A stretch of 15,272 nt of DNA from JAKPCT01 sp029553165 (GTDB lineage: Bacteria; Bacillota; UBA4882; UBA8346). The notes beneath the pieces are model-generated. The model saw nothing but the letters and a program-made list of their open reading frames with translations, searched no databases and was not told where the DNA came from. The DNA is taken from contig DAORZT010000061.1 in the NCBI GenBank assembly GCA_035359995.1, forward strand, positions 1 through 15,272. Reading direction: 5' to 3'. Both the position numbers and the translations under genes were made by a program. Position 1 is the first letter of the stretch; the number at the start of each line of letters is the position of its first letter. Shown piece by piece: positions 1 through 7,600 of the stretch.

Positions 1-211
1 CTAAACCCGGATTTTCACATTATCTTTCTTATCAAAAAATGTTTCCGTCATCTTTTGATAACCTTTAAGGTTTATATACTTTGGCAATAAGTGCCCAATG
101 CAAATCAAAATCAGAATAAACAATATAAGGAGTTCCTGCTTTATCAACAGCAATCGATGGGTCGTTAAATCCATCCCCATCGTTGAGCCAAGCTATTCTT
201 CCGCTCCATTT
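1..211 (-). pseudogene. Remnant of a beta-propeller-type repeat protein (C-terminal scrap, frameshifted)
   Basis: No start codon is present, but the minus frame from 211 to 65 reads as convincing protein: it opens with KWSGRIAWLNDG and contains PSIAVDKAGTPYIVYSD, then ends in KVYKP and a TAA at 65-67. The PSIAVD..GTPYIVYSD pattern resembles the repeated blades of secreted sialidase-like or BNR-like beta-propellers (family resemblance from memory). A TAA at 212-214 closes the frame upstream. Near 65-75 a one-base shift leads into another minus frame reading GYQKMTETFFDKKDNVKIRV and stopping with TAG at 1-3. That fits one original C-terminus broken by a frameshift. The scrap abuts and slightly overlaps the end of the ankyrin gene, so it may mark an old recombination junction. 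The window edge limits certainty. Confidence 0.45.
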
Positions 212-699
212 TTAATCAGAAGATCAACTATATCCGGAAATTCATTTTCACGCGCCAGAGACAATGGAGTTTCGTCTTCTTCGGTTGTGATATTCATCTC
301 AGCACCGGCATCAATAAGTATTTTTACGATTTTAGTATACCCTTTTCTACAGGCATAATGCAGAGGAGTGTACTCATAAACATCTTGAAAATTAATATCT
401 GCTTCTTTTTCAATCAAACATTGCACTATGTCATCCCTACCGTTAATAGTTGCCAAATGTAGGGCTGTCCTCTTCGGAGCGTGAATTGCATCAATACATT
501 CCTCGGTCTCTAACAATCTTTTTACTTCTTCAAGCTCTGTATCTTTTTTGGAGCATGCCACATGCAGGTCAGTTACGCCAATATCAACACCGGATAATTC
601 CTCAAATAGATTAATAAAGTTAAATATAACATTCCATTCCAATAAATTCAAACCTATTTTGGTTGCAATGCCTTTCAAACAGCTATACCAGAATAACAT
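193..699 (-). CDS. Ankyrin-repeat protein
   Basis: About 168 residues with roughly four ankyrin repeats. The recognisable units begin at TDLHVACSKKD, RTALHLATINGRDDIVQCLI, YTPLHYACRKGYTKIVKILI and TPLSLARENEFPDIVDLLI, each with the TPLHxA helix and the (V/I)xxLL second helix. Ankyrin repeats are protein-binding scaffolds; the partner cannot be read from sequence. No signal peptide or membrane segment is seen, so it is probably cytoplasmic. The start is uncertain: an in-frame TAA lies at 703-705, and the first starts are TTG at 700-702 and ATG at 697-699, neither with a Shine-Dalgarno site. The first 40 residues do not look like ankyrin, so the gene may have lost its original N-terminus. It lies 61 nt downstream of the small cysteine protein gene and may be read from that promoter. 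Confidence 0.8.
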   Translation of the reverse strand: MLFWYSCLKGIATKIGLNLLEWNVIFNFINLFEELSGVDIGVTDLHVACSKKDTELEEVKRLLETEECIDAIHAPKRTALHLATINGRDDIVQCLIEKEADINFQDVYEYTPLHYACRKGYTKIVKILIDAGAEMNITTEEDETPLSLARENEFPDIVDLLIKNGAEE

Positions 700-763
700 C
701 AATTATTGTTTTCACGAACTATAATTTCAGTACAGAACCATTTTGCTATTACTTTATTAATAT

Positions 764-1093
764 TTAGTAGTCTTCATCATCTATTTCTACCCATTCGCCT
801 TTAATAAAACTGTAAAGCTGCCCTGAATGAGGATCCCGATAACAAACAAAATTATCATGTGATACTTCAGCTACTTCCCAAAAAATGCAACCTTCGTTAG
901 TACAATCTGCTTCAAGTCCAACATCTGCACCATAATCTTCGTATTCCGGCAACCATGGATTGTCAATTGAAAAATCTTCATTCATAATCAATTCCATCGT
1001 AGTCGGATAGGAAATGCCATCTTCCCCAATTTCCCGCACTACCAGTTCTCCATTACAAAACGGACATTTTATTCCTGTTTTAATTTGGTTCAT
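764..1093 (-). CDS. Small acidic protein with a zinc-ribbon-like cysteine pattern, function unknown
   Basis: This 109-residue protein is not a family I recognise. It begins KCPFCNG, with Cys10 and Cys13 spaced as in a zinc knuckle. A second pair, Cys64 and Cys69 in DCTNEGC, could complete a four-cysteine zinc site. The remainder is rich in Asp, Glu and aromatic residues and ends in an acidic tail (EIDDEDY). No signal peptide or membrane segment is visible. The start is well supported: ATG at 1091-1093 follows GGAGG with a six-base spacer, and a good promoter lies further upstream. The ankyrin gene follows on the same strand, so the two may be co-transcribed. Small acidic proteins and ankyrin proteins both occur as immunity proteins beside polymorphic toxins, but no toxin is visible here, so that role is speculation. 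Confidence 0.7.
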   Translation of the reverse strand: MNQIKTGIKCPFCNGELVVREIGEDGISYPTTMELIMNEDFSIDNPWLPEYEDYGADVGLEADCTNEGCIFWEVAEVSHDNFVCYRDPHSGQLYSFIKGEWVEIDDEDY

Positions 1094-1151
1094 TTGAAAC
1101 CTCCATTTTTCATTTCATAATTTAATTGTTTTTAATTAATCCTATGTTAAT

Positions 1152-1180
1152 ATCATAATATTATTTTAATACATAGTCAA
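1152..1180 (-). promoter_or_regulatory. Sigma-A-type promoter for the small cysteine protein gene
   Basis: On the minus strand TTGACT (1180-1175) and TATGAT (1157-1152) are separated by 17 bases. An imperfect inverted repeat, CTATGT at 1142-1147 and ACATAG at 1171-1176, brackets the -10 box and touches the -35 box, as a repressor operator might. The resulting 5' leader would be about 50 nt. Confidence 0.6.
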
Positions 1181-1211
1181 TATCTAGTTTAATAACATAA
1201 AAAATTTAATA

Positions 1212-1240
1212 TTAAAACCCTACTTGGTTTTCCTTATAAC
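1212..1240 (+). promoter_or_regulatory. Candidate promoter for waaA
   Basis: TTAAAA (1212-1217) and TATAAC (1235-1240) are 17 bases apart, each an imperfect match to the sigma-A consensus. It is the best-placed pair I see upstream of waaA and would give a leader of about 80 nt. The match is weak enough to arise by chance in AT-rich DNA. Confidence 0.35.
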
Positions 1241-1270
1241 GAAATTGTTTTCCAAAAATTAATTACAACG

Positions 1271-1286
1271 AGAGGAAAACTCCTCT
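1271..1286 (+). promoter_or_regulatory. Leader hairpin upstream of waaA
   Basis: AGAGGA (1271-1276) and TCCTCT (1281-1286) can form a perfect six-pair stem with an AAAC loop. The bases that follow (TTCTG) are too poor in T for a strong terminator. It lies between the candidate promoter and the waaA ribosome binding site, so it could influence mRNA stability or be a weak attenuator. Confidence 0.35.
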
Positions 1287-1329
1287 TTCTGTCGAAAAAA
1301 TCAAAACATCTTTTTTTCCGGAGGACCCG

Positions 1330-2613
1330 ATGTATTTTCTTTATAATTTGGTATTAATTATTCTGACACCATTATTAATTCTCTTTTTCATTTCTAAAAA
1401 GAAAGCGGCCAATTTTGCAAATCTCACTGAAAGAATGGGATTCTTGCCAAAAGAAATTCTCCCTTCAACCAACCACTCAATCCGGATCTGGATCCATGCT
1501 GCTTCGGTTGGTGAAATCACCGCATCCCAGGCCTTCATCAAAATGCTCAAACAGGAATATCCTTCAGCCTGGATCGGTTTATCAACGATGACACAATCCG
1601 GGCTGGAGATCGCCAATGCTAACTTGCCGAAGATTGATTCCCGCTTTTTAGTCCCTTTCGACCTCTTCTTTGCAGCCCGCCGGGCAATGCGATTAATTCA
1701 ACCTACGATCTTCATCACTGTTGAGACTGAAATCTGGCCTAATTTATTAAAATATGCCAAACGCTATGGAGCACGAATTTTAATGGTAAACGGCCGGGTG
1801 TCAGTCCGCAGTATCGGGATGTATCAAAAATTAAATCGATTCTTCCAAAAGGTCCTCTCTCACTATGAAGTCTTTAGTGTAATTCTCCCAGATGATTCTG
1901 AACGGTTAATTGCAATGGGAGCATCTCCGGACAGAATCATCGTCAACGGCAATATCAAATACGACCGGCTGGCACATGATATTAAACCGGAGTTTTATGA
2001 CGAAATGCGCCAAAAACTCAATTTAACCGGAGACGAACTAATTTTGGTGGCCGGAAGTACCCGCGAGGGCGAAGAGGAACTCCTGTTACAAGCGTTAAGC
2101 AAAATAAAACAAAAATTTCCCGAACTGCTTCTGATCATTGCTCCGCGGCACATCCAGCGCGAAGCAGAGATTGCCAAAACTATTACCGAAAATGGTTTTA
2201 AACCGGTAATGCGAACTGAAATTACTGAAACAACCCGGATTACATCAGAGCATGTAATTGTTTTAAATACCATTGGTGAATTATTTAAAGTATACTCCCT
2301 GGCAACAATCGCTTTTTGTGGCGCCAGCCTGGTACCGCTTGGCGGCCAAAATCCTCTGGAACCTGCTGCCTGGGGAAAAGTCGTGCTCTATGGCCCTTCA
2401 ATGGAAGATTTTCTGGATGCCAAAGCGCTCTTAGAAAAAGCAGGATCCGGCATCGAAATTACTTCTCCGGACCAATTGGCAGCAACTGTCATTGAACTCC
2501 TGCAATCAGATCAACTAACACACTTAGGCAGCGCCGGCCAGCAAATCATCCAGTCACAACAAGGTTCTTCAGCCCGTAATCTGGAGCTTGTAAAAAAAAT
2601 AATAGTGAGGTAA
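1330..2613 (+). CDS. waaA: 3-deoxy-D-manno-octulosonic acid (Kdo) transferase
   Basis: WaaA (KdtA) transfers Kdo from CMP-Kdo onto the lipid A precursor at the inner face of the cytoplasmic membrane. The 427-residue length fits the GT30 family. An N-terminal hydrophobic anchor (residues 1-21) is followed by ERMGFLP (34-40), the family motif HAASVGE (56-62) and the acceptor-side domain. The C-terminal CMP-sugar domain carries GSTREGEE, APRHIQRE and the hallmark LGGQNPLEP (337-345), all typical of WaaA. ATG is preceded by GGAGG at five bases, which fixes the start. The next gene begins six bases after the stop, so the two are co-transcribed. No lpx or kds genes lie in the window. Its presence beside Gram-positive-style expression signals implies an organism with lipopolysaccharide or a Kdo-lipid A outer membrane. 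Confidence 0.95.
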   Translation: MYFLYNLVLIILTPLLILFFISKKKAANFANLTERMGFLPKEILPSTNHSIRIWIHAASVGEITASQAFIKMLKQEYPSAWIGLSTMTQSGLEIANANLPKIDSRFLVPFDLFFAARRAMRLIQPTIFITVETEIWPNLLKYAKRYGARILMVNGRVSVRSIGMYQKLNRFFQKVLSHYEVFSVILPDDSERLIAMGASPDRIIVNGNIKYDRLAHDIKPEFYDEMRQKLNLTGDELILVAGSTREGEEELLLQALSKIKQKFPELLLIIAPRHIQREAEIAKTITENGFKPVMRTEITETTRITSEHVIVLNTIGELFKVYSLATIAFCGASLVPLGGQNPLEPAAWGKVVLYGPSMEDFLDAKALLEKAGSGIEITSPDQLAATVIELLQSDQLTHLGSAGQQIIQSQQGSSARNLELVKKIIVR

Positions 2614-2619
2614 TTTTCC

Positions 2620-3813
2620 ATGATCAACGAACAGGTCATTAATCAACTGTATCAAGGTTTAACCCCCGAAGTTAAGGAAAGAGTCGACCAGGTTATTATC
2701 AAAATGACTGCGGCTAAAGAAGCCGGCGAAAAGATCGTTGTGGTGACCGGAAGCGGCCCCAATATCCATGAAGGGGTTACCACCCTGATTGCCGAACTGA
2801 TCAATAAAGGAATCATTGATGGTGTCACCACATCATCTGCAGTAGTCAACCACGAGTTGGGCGGAGCGCTGGAAAAAGTACACCGTGTTGACGGGCGGAA
2901 ACTGGGGATGGATGAGGACTTATTACCTTTAGACCACCTCTTTGAAGCTTCAATCATGACTGAAGAGGAACTACAGCTCCTTGAGAAAGAGATGCCGATC
3001 GACCGCGACCTAATCCGCCGAATTTTAGAGACTGAAGGCAATACCATTACCAAAGCTGCAGCCAATATGGCTTATCCGTTGGGGTTACGGACCGAAAAGT
3101 TAGCCCGCGAGATTGAGTCTTTAGCCAAAGCTAACGGTTTACCTTTTGAAACTGTTGCCGGAGCCGGCTGTGACCCTCTGACAATGCTCGGAGCAGGTTA
3201 TCGCAACAACGTCCCCGTCTTAGTCAGCGTCCCACAGTTAATAGGCGGCGGGGCGGTTGGTTTAGCACTTGGTGATACAATTTCGATCACCGAACGTACA
3301 ATGCGAATTGCGAAAATGTTAGGTTCAGCCTCAATTATTATCGAATCGGCTGTCGCTTTAACCCAAGAGATTCATGACGGTCCATTTGAACGATTTACCG
3401 GACATGGTGTCTGGGCTGATTGGGAAGGGTACTATACCTATACTTTAAACAATAAAACATTAGTCCGGATCGACCTTGATCCCAACCTGGAACTGGCCTG
3501 GCGTAAACAACGCGAGTCCAATATCGTCCAGGAAGCAATCGCCAAAGGGCTCCCCAAAACAAAACTTACCGGAGTCCCCTTCCGGATGGAGATGTCCGGG
3601 TTCTCGCGCCTGCCGGGAAGTATCCCCATTATTTCAGATATCGGAACGATCTGGCCGATCTTAGCCCTTAAAGTCAGTCAAAACCTTGGAATCAAACTGG
3701 ATTATATCTCCTATCCGCAAGGTATTCCCGAAGGACAAGCGATGCGGGAATGGATTGTTAAAAATATCAAATTTATTAACCGCGATCAGATGTATGCAGC
3801 GTTCCGTAGATAA
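2620..3813 (+). CDS. Conserved enzyme-like protein of unknown function, co-transcribed with waaA
   Basis: I do not recognise this 397-residue family with certainty. It has no signal peptide or membrane helix and looks like a soluble cytoplasmic enzyme. A Rossmann-like nucleotide-binding turn, VVVTGSGPNIHEG (residues 40-52), opens the fold. Further Gly-rich segments follow: VAGAGCDPLTMLGAGYRNN, then SVPQLIGGGAVGLALGD, then FTGHGVWADWEGYY. The layout faintly recalls deoxyhypusine-synthase-like or COG1915-type (ornithine cyclodeaminase ArgZ-related) NAD-binding proteins, but this is a guess from fold style. Start ATG has GAGGT nine bases upstream, inside the end of waaA, and the intergenic gap is six bases, so translation is probably linked to waaA. 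A strong terminator follows. The context hints at an envelope or nucleotide-sugar role without proving it. Confidence 0.8.
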   Translation: MINEQVINQLYQGLTPEVKERVDQVIIKMTAAKEAGEKIVVVTGSGPNIHEGVTTLIAELINKGIIDGVTTSSAVVNHELGGALEKVHRVDGRKLGMDEDLLPLDHLFEASIMTEEELQLLEKEMPIDRDLIRRILETEGNTITKAAANMAYPLGLRTEKLAREIESLAKANGLPFETVAGAGCDPLTMLGAGYRNNVPVLVSVPQLIGGGAVGLALGDTISITERTMRIAKMLGSASIIIESAVALTQEIHDGPFERFTGHGVWADWEGYYTYTLNNKTLVRIDLDPNLELAWRKQRESNIVQEAIAKGLPKTKLTGVPFRMEMSGFSRLPGSIPIISDIGTIWPILALKVSQNLGIKLDYISYPQGIPEGQAMREWIVKNIKFINRDQMYAAFRR

Positions 3814-3833
3814 TTTAATTTATAACTTCAGTC

Positions 3834-3868
3834 GAGGGGGAAATTGAATTTAACCCCTCTTTTTTTTA
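3834..3868 (+). terminator. Intrinsic terminator of the waaA operon
   Basis: GAGGGG (3834-3839) pairs with CCCCTC (3854-3859), and AAA/TTT pairing extends the stem inward. A run of at least eight T follows directly. It lies 20 nt after the stop of the second gene. Confidence 0.9.
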
Positions 3869-3937
3869 CTTAATATATAACAAAATTATTTTTCAACATC
3901 TCTACCTCTTTTATAATTAGCCGAGAAAATAAGCTAC

Positions 3938-4016
3938 CAAATTATTACAACTTGCCCAACAAATTATTACTAATCCCCTGAGTATTTAGTCTTAAAAACT
4001 AATATTTAGTGTTAAA
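3938..4016. repeat. Periodic short direct repeats upstream of the M14-VWA promoter
   Basis: CAAATTATTAC occurs exactly twice, at 3938-3948 and 3960-3970 (period 22). TATTTAGTCTTAAA (3983-3996) is followed by TATTTAGTGTTAAA (4003-4016), a 13/14 match with period 20. A further GTTAAATT occurs at 4011-4018 and 4037-4044. The periods are near two turns of the helix and the block ends just before a consensus promoter. Together with the terminator, these repeats and the promoter account for the gene-free stretch 3814-4176. Confidence 0.6.
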
Positions 4017-4042
4017 TTAACATAAAATTAAACGACGTTAAA

Positions 4043-4072
4043 TTGACACCTATACATTACTTATTTTATAAT
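4043..4072 (+). promoter_or_regulatory. Consensus sigma-A promoter of the M14-VWA gene
   Basis: TTGACA (4043-4048) and TATAAT (4067-4072) both match consensus perfectly with an 18-base spacer. Transcription would begin near 4080, giving a leader of about 97 nt before the ATT start at 4177. Confidence 0.75.
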
Positions 4073-4107
4073 CTATTCCATTGTTGTAAAATTAAGAAAT
4101 TGAAATG

Positions 4108-4125
4108 AAGATGATCATCTTTTTT
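4108..4125 (+). promoter_or_regulatory. Palindrome with T-run in the M14-VWA leader
   Basis: AAGATGATCATCTT (4108-4121) is a perfect 14-base palindrome followed by further T residues. As RNA it would make a short stem with a GATC loop. It lies inside the predicted leader and could be a weak attenuator or an operator. The stem is AT-rich and short, so termination would be inefficient. Confidence 0.3.
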
Positions 4126-4163
4126 AAATTCTTAACAACAACAATAATAAAACATTATAATTT

Positions 4164-4179
4164 GGAGGTGTTTAAAATT
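4164..4179 (+). promoter_or_regulatory. Ribosome binding site that points to an ATT start codon
   Basis: GGAGG at 4164-4168 is the only strong Shine-Dalgarno site in the leader. Eight bases further, at ideal spacing, lies ATT (4177-4179) in the reading frame. Starting there gives a textbook signal peptide; the upstream ATG codons at 4105 and 4111 have no such site. Confidence 0.65.
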
Positions 4180-4617
4180 AATACCAATTGCAAACATTCT
4201 GTCTGGAAATATTCTTTATTGTTGATTTTCATCGGATTGACCTTTTTTACCATTAACGCATCTGCAGATAGTTATGACTACAAATCATTACTTAAAATGA
4301 ATCTGGAATTACTTAATCTTGTAAACACTAATCCCTCCATTGCAAAAATAGAATATTTAACTCCTAAAACCTATGAAGGCCGTTCAATTATTGCGATTAA
4401 AATTAGTGATAATCCAACCAAAACCGAAAATGAACAGCGCTTATTGTTTGTCGGTACTCATCATGCTCAAGAATGGATCTCTGCAGAAGTCCCTTTTCAA
4501 CTTGCCAAATACTTGGTGCAAAATTATAATTCAAATCCGGATATTAAAGCAATTGTTGATAACACTGAAATTTGGATCATCCCAGTTGTAAACCCAGACG
4601 GTTATGAATATTCATAG
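4177..4617 (+). CDS. N-terminal part: signal peptide and first half of the M14 peptidase domain
   Basis: Numbering from ATT as residue 1, a basic start (CKHSVWKYS) precedes a hydrophobic core LLLIFIGLTFF and a likely signal peptidase site after NASA (about residue 30), so the protein is exported. The mature part begins the metallocarboxypeptidase fold: YEGRSIIAIKIS, then GTHHAQEWISAE with zinc ligands His96 and Glu99 (the HxxE motif). The segment ends at NPDGYEYS just before the TAG. Beginning instead at ATG 4105 would add 24 residues that read like untranslated leader and would spoil the signal peptide. Alone, this 146-residue piece cannot be an active enzyme. Confidence 0.65.
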   Translation: MNTNCKHSVWKYSLLLIFIGLTFFTINASADSYDYKSLLKMNLELLNLVNTNPSIAKIEYLTPKTYEGRSIIAIKISDNPTKTENEQRLLFVGTHHAQEWISAEVPFQLAKYLVQNYNSNPDIKAIVDNTEIWIIPVVNPDGYEYS

Positions 4618-7600
4618 AATGCCAACCGTAGCTGGCGTAAAAACCGTAAGGACAATAACCACATAAATCTCAAAGCCCTGACACATGACGATAACAAATC
4701 AGATTATGGTATAGGAGTAGACATTAACCGCAACTATCCCGCATTTTGGGGGCTGATAACAGATGTATATAATAGCAACAATCCTTCTGACCCAAGCTAT
4801 AGAGGAAAAGAGGCTCTTTCCGAGTCTGAAACCAGAGCCATCTGCAACCTTATGGAAAGATACAATAACCCAGAGAAGAAATACGGTTTTTCTGCTGCAA
4901 TCAGTTATCATTCATATGGTCAATTTGTTCTTTATCCAATGTCATTTTCAACTAACAAATTAGCCTCTGATGATGAAGACTATTTTAAAACCATGGCCAC
5001 AACCATGACCGATTTAATAAATAATCACGCTATTGATTCACCATACACATTTATGAGGTCCTCAGAGCTATATCAAACCGCTGGCGATTTTATGGATTAT
5101 GTATATACGAAATTCAAAATCCCTAACTTTACAATAGAATTAAGACCAAATAATCCAACTACAGGATTTATGCTTCCAAAAGAAGAAATCGGTCCAACTT
5201 GGGAGGAGAATAAAGAAGCAGCACTCTATCTCTTAAAGTTATTTACATTAAAAATTACTGAACCTTTTATACCATCCACCTCCGATAAAGACAAAAAACC
5301 GGTTTTAGTTGCAGCAGGACCTTCACAAAATCCAAAAGAGAAAATTAATATTAAGGTTAACGGAGTATGGCGAGGGTACAGTTCATCCGACTTTAGCATA
5401 AAAATTGGTACCAAACCTGCCCGGATTATCAGTTGTACCAGATTACCTGAGGTTAATGGAGAGGAAATCACCAATGGATATGAACTACAAGTTGAACCCC
5501 CTCCACAACCTGCTGATGGTCTTTATGACTTAGAGGTAACTTTGGGAGACGCTACTGACAAAGTAACAAATGGTATCGTCTATGGAGAAACAAAAAACGA
5601 TATTGTCCTGGTTGTTGATCGTTCTGGCAGTATGGATGGATCACGCATTGCTGATGCTAAGACTGCAATGAAGCATTTTATCGACTACATGGATAACATG
5701 GATAATATTGGAGTTGTCAGCTTTTCCACTACTTCAAAAGAAGAATATGTGTTGTCATCTTTAATGGAAACTAACAAAATCCAAATTAAAAATATAATAG
5801 ATGCGATCAATCCTTCTGGTAATACTTCAATCGGTGCCGGTTTGTTAGCAGCAAGAAACCAACTTAACACTTATGGAAGTCCCGGTCACTCAAAAGCAAT
5901 TATTGTACTTAGTGATGGCGAAGAAAATACAGCACCTTATGTAAATGATGTTCTTCCCGAGATTATTGCAGATGGGATCACCGTCCATACTATTGGTTTG
6001 GCAGATTTAAAAAGCCTGCAAACATTACAGACAATCTCAAATGCAACCGGAGGACAACTTCGTTATGCTTTAAATTCTAATGAATTAGCTGGTCTTTATA
6101 CCGATTTGTCAGCCGAATCCAAAGGATTGGAGTTGTTATTTTCGAAGGAAAGCAAAGTACGGCAAGATGGCTATGATTATCAATACGTTTACATTGATTC
6201 TGCAGTCGAAATGGTCGATTTCAGTATTTCATGGCCTGGCAGCGAATTAAACCTTGATTTGTTCAATCCCAGAAAACAAATTATTACTCCAAACACAGCT
6301 TTAACAAATCCTTCAGTATCTTATACTACATCTGGCGGTACAATGAAATACTACCGGATTATGTCACCTGAACCTGGTTTGTGGGTACTGCGTACCTTTG
6401 GAAAAGAAGTAGATCCCTCTGGTATTGAACCCTATACCGCAAAAGTGGTTGTCAAATCTAATTTGACCTCCAATTTATCTCTTAGTGGAACCTATTTGTC
6501 AGGTGATCCACTGTCAATCATCGTTACCGTAACAGATACCAAACCAATTTCTAATGCTGTCATCAAAGCAACAATCCAGAGCCCTGACAAGAAAACTTAC
6601 ACGCTTGACTTATATGACGACGGCTTCCATGGTGATGGTAGTGCAAATGATGGTGTTTATGGCAACTTCTTTACCGAAACTAAAGTCGACGGCTCCTATG
6701 AATTATCCATTGATATCAACGGTAAAACAACCAAAGGAGATAACTTTACTAGAAAGAAAACCCGTTCATTCCTTATCAAACAACGGCCACATGTAACAGT
6801 TGATGTAATAGCTCCTGCCAATCAGACTCTGCAAGCTGGAGATACTTTCATTTATAACTTCATCATCAAAAATAACAGCAGTAAACAAGAGACATTTAAT
6901 TTATTTTACTCTCAAGGCGAAGAGGAATTTTGGTATGATCTCTATAATTCACCGAAAAAAGTTACCATCCCAGGCAATTCTTCAACTTCAATACCTATTA
7001 AAGTTACAGTTCCAAACGAGCTCCCAACTTCCGCCTTCCTATTTGTGAAGGCAGTCAGTATCACTGAACCGCTAAATACTGATTTTGATACTGTATGTAC
7101 CATTGTTCCTCCGGCTGACTTGTTTTTGGAACTATTCGGTCCTGACTTGGTCCAACCTAACTCAACCAGAGATTTTGTCATTAAATACGGCAATAACGGA
7201 CCTGCTGACACCACCAATCTTGTAATTGCTATTGAGCTACCAATGGGCGTAAGTTATAAAAAGGGTAATAACCGTGACTCAGGCATTCAAAAAGATAACC
7301 TTGTAGTCTGGTATTTACCGGATTTATCTAACAAAGAACAAGGTGAAATCACCTTCAGTTTAAAATTCTCTGATCAATTGACTCCTGACACTAACCTTCA
7401 ATTGAAGGGAATCATTTTTAGCGGATTGAATGAAAAAGGTAATGCTCCTGGTCAAGCTGATAATAACTTTGCAAACAACAATACTACCAAAGAAATAGGC
7501 TTATTCCCTTCACTCTATGCCATAAATTCTTTAATAATATCTGATCGGGTAAAGATCAACACTGAATACACTTTCTGTGGTAAAGAATTTGTACTAGGCA

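Noticed and set aside
1..195. Possible readthrough of the ankyrin gene past its TAG (193-195) to the next TAG at 1-3, which would hint that TAG is a sense codon in this genome
   Set aside because: That frame beyond 193 is hydrophobic and unlike ankyrin. A different minus frame over 65-211 clearly reads as protein, so the open extension is a shadow. It gives no support for genome-wide recoding of TAG.
98..358. Plus-strand open frame of 86 codons
   Set aside because: It lies antisense to the ankyrin gene and the left-edge remnant, has low-complexity Ser-rich composition and no ribosome binding site.
2652..3065. Minus-strand open frame of 137 codons
   Set aside because: It is antisense to the well-supported gene after waaA and is Ser-rich shadow sequence.
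3938..4016. CRISPR-like array
   Set aside because: There are only two copies of each short repeat, they differ from each other, intervals are about 6-11 bases, and no cas gene is present.
4105..4176. ATG at 4105 as the true start of the M14-VWA gene
   Set aside because: No Shine-Dalgarno site precedes it. The added residues cover the leader and the real GGAGG, and they would put a long extension ahead of the signal peptide.
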